From contig DATGMF010000027.1 of assembly GCA_035293765.1 (NCBI GenBank), positions 1-64,000 on the forward strand: a stretch of 64,000 nt of DNA, given 5' to 3'. Positions 62,699-64,000 of the stretch are shown piece by piece; position 1 is the stretch's first letter; the number at the start of each line of letters is the position of its first letter. This stretch comes from DASRHT01 sp035293765. Lineage in GTDB: Bacteria > Chloroflexota > Ktedonobacteria > Ktedonobacterales > Ktedonobacteraceae. The position numbers and the translations under genes were made by a program. The notes beneath the pieces are model-generated. The model was not told where the DNA came from. It saw only the letters and a program-made list of their open reading frames with translations, and did no database searches.

Positions 62699-63427
62699 TC
62701 AGGCAAACAGGTAATGGAATATTTTTTCGCCGACCTTCTGCTCCTCTACCTCAAGGTTGTTGGCCTCTTCGCGCGCGAACTTCACCGCCTCTTGCAGCCG
62801 CTCCACCCGCGCCAGCAAATCATGAACGCGCCTGGCAGGCAGCGCGCCAGAAAATTTCACCGTTCGCCAGTTGCCCACGCTCACATCTTCATAGTAGACT
62901 TCGACTTGCGCCGGATGCTTCTCGGTAGCTTCCGCCTTCACATGGTTTCTCGGGATCTTCTTGGTGCGAACCGTTTGTACCGGCTCGGTGGCCCAGCAAT
63001 CGGCGGAAGCGTCATAGGTCCATAGCTCCGATGCATCGAGGACCGGCAATTTCTTGATAAATGTGTGTAAGTCAATTAATTGTTTTTCCAGAAAGAGCAA
63101 GTGGGTCGCGGGCACATCCTTCAGCAAGGTTTGTCCCTCAACAACGACGTCCGCTTTCGCCTTGCAATTGGCCCAATCTTTGGTGGCAACGACATCAAAA
63201 AGTTTCGTCAGTACTTCCGCTGTCTGGCGGATGATTTCCTCAGCTCGGATCTGCACCCTGGTGGACTCGGGCGGCAGTTGTTCCCCTTCTTCGTCGCGGG
63301 GGCGATACGTGCGCGAAATGCCGGAGAGCAGCGCGGGCTTCTGTAGCGCGTGGTGGGCCTCTGTCAATTCCTGTAATGAGCGACTTTTCGTTCCCTTCTC
63401 AATGGCTATAACTTGATTGAGCTTCAT
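62699..63427 (-). CDS. Conserved protein of unknown function (242 aa)
   Basis: A soluble 242-residue protein starting MKLNQVIAIEKGTKSRSLQE. I recall close relatives as conserved hypothetical proteins in actinobacteria, with the same TEAHHALQKPALLSGISRTY, ATKDWANCKAKADVVV and LLFLEKQLIDLHTFIKKLPV blocks. The C-terminal third is helical and charged (LLARVERLQEAVKFAREEAN). GAGGAG lies upstream of the ATG. No catalytic motif is evident. It stands alone between the tRNA-like cluster and a repeat element. Confidence 0.8.
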   Translation of the reverse strand: MKLNQVIAIEKGTKSRSLQELTEAHHALQKPALLSGISRTYRPRDEEGEQLPPESTRVQIRAEEIIRQTAEVLTKLFDVVATKDWANCKAKADVVVEGQTLLKDVPATHLLFLEKQLIDLHTFIKKLPVLDASELWTYDASADCWATEPVQTVRTKKIPRNHVKAEATEKHPAQVEVYYEDVSVGNWRTVKFSGALPARRVHDLLARVERLQEAVKFAREEANNLEVEEQKVGEKIFHYLFA

Positions 63428-63595
63428 TTTCTGTTTTTCTCCTCATTATTGCGTAGTTTTTAATTAAACCCATGAATTATCAAAATAATAACAGACGCTG
63501 TCAACGTAGGAGCCGTGCCTTGTGCCTGTCCAGGTAATGCCATCATGTGGGTAGTTTCAACGCTGATGCGACGATGGTACATCCCCTCTGCTCAG

Positions 63596-63731
63596 CAGGG
63601 CAACCGCGAGGGATTGCCCCTAGCCAGACGCCCTGCCGTTGGCCCATCACCCCCTCTGCCCTGTGGCGGTGCCCGCGATAGTGGATGATGGTGGGATCGG
63701 ATGGGTAGGGGCAATGCCTTGCGCTTGCCCT
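63596..63731. repeat. Dispersed TIR element, copy B (136 bp)
   Basis: Same layout and core as the 38161-38297 copy. The right end is identical over 25 bases, while the left end (63596-63622) has diverged and instead matches the version at 27344-27370. It occupies the middle of the 439-base gap 63428-63866, which otherwise shows no gene. Confidence 0.8.
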
Positions 63732-63866
63732 ATGGCTTCATCGTGGGAGGGCGGTACGATAATGGGAGGATTCGATATGCAAATCAGATTGTGTTCTCCG
63801 CTCCATAAGGTTATACTATGTGGAGACGAAGAACACAGCATTACATCTTCTCTGGAAGGACGGGCC

Positions 63867-64000
63867 GTGCAACGCAAGGATCGTGTTTTAGAGGCGCTGC
63901 GATCATTGTGTACGCAAAGACCAGTGTCGCAGGGGATATTGCGTCGTCATGCCGGTTTCAGCGCCGAAGAGGTGGCTGAGCTGGCTGAGGTAGATCGGAC
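63867..64000 (+). CDS. N-terminus of a regulator (cut by window end)
   Basis: An open frame from GTG 63867, with GGAAGG 8 bases upstream, runs to the window edge: MQRKDRVLEALRSLCTQRPV, then RRHAGFSAEEVAELAEVDR. This resembles the N-terminal winged helix of PRD/sigma-54-type regulators (GFSAEEVA...). The family call is tentative because only 44 residues are visible. Confidence 0.5.
   Translation, partial: MQRKDRVLEALRSLCTQRPVSQGILRRHAGFSAEEVAELAEVDR

Overview
The window is about 54% GC by eye and densely coded on both strands. Gene content points to the Chloroflexota, most likely class Ktedonobacteria: paired membrane-anchored Ser/Thr kinases, a very large CHAT-NTPase-TPR protein, a YtxH protein, a type II NADH dehydrogenase, a lone NRPS with a separate Sfp-type PPTase, and abundant regulators. 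This placement is inferred from gene content; no rRNA is present.

Layout. (1) 1-7120, minus strand: a membrane protein cut by the window edge, a polysaccharide flippase, a family 2 glycosyltransferase, and a one-module NRPS (C-A-T-TE) whose adenylation pocket reads like a beta-alanine code. (2) 8051-9604: an exported clan GH-A glycosidase lipoprotein. (3) 9855-18829 and 21682-24426: a purine breakdown island with an APC permease, OHCU decarboxylase, two-subunit xanthine dehydrogenase, HIU hydrolase, uricase, a glutamine synthetase-like enzyme, 8-oxoguanine deaminase and allantoinase. Together they would take 8-oxoguanine or xanthine to allantoin and allantoate. It is interrupted at 18965-21485 by AT-richer genes: an IMPase-like enzyme, an HTH-acetyltransferase-like fusion with a striking repeat-rich operator, and two small unknowns. 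(4) 25294-34071: PPTase, an orphan histidine kinase, NDH-2, two paralogous kinases sharing an unknown extracytoplasmic domain, and obgE. (5) 34212-38114: a 1300-residue CHAT protease / STAND NTPase / TPR protein with a zinc-ribbon-like insert, the best candidate for an undescribed signalling or defence effector. (6) 38338-47705: a ThDP enzyme, a GH3 beta-glucosidase, a TetR-ABC transporter locus with two matching operators, and an MFS pump. (7) 47702-52033: a TetR-linked crotonase region containing two decayed genes. (8) 52295-59804: a CBS protein, then an AT-rich serine-recombinase element lying directly against the 5' end of a pyruvate (or branched-chain 2-oxoacid) dehydrogenase operon, then YtxH. 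(9) 59921-64000: an unknown protein, a second glutamine synthetase-like paralog, a tRNA-like cluster with its own terminator, a conserved unknown gene, and the start of a regulator.

At least four copies or fragments of one short terminal-inverted-repeat element (near 21.6, 27.3, 38.2 and 63.6 kb) are scattered between genes. Several large perfect palindromes lie in intergenic positions where regulators would be expected to act.

All assignments come from reading motifs and from family knowledge held in memory; no database search was run.
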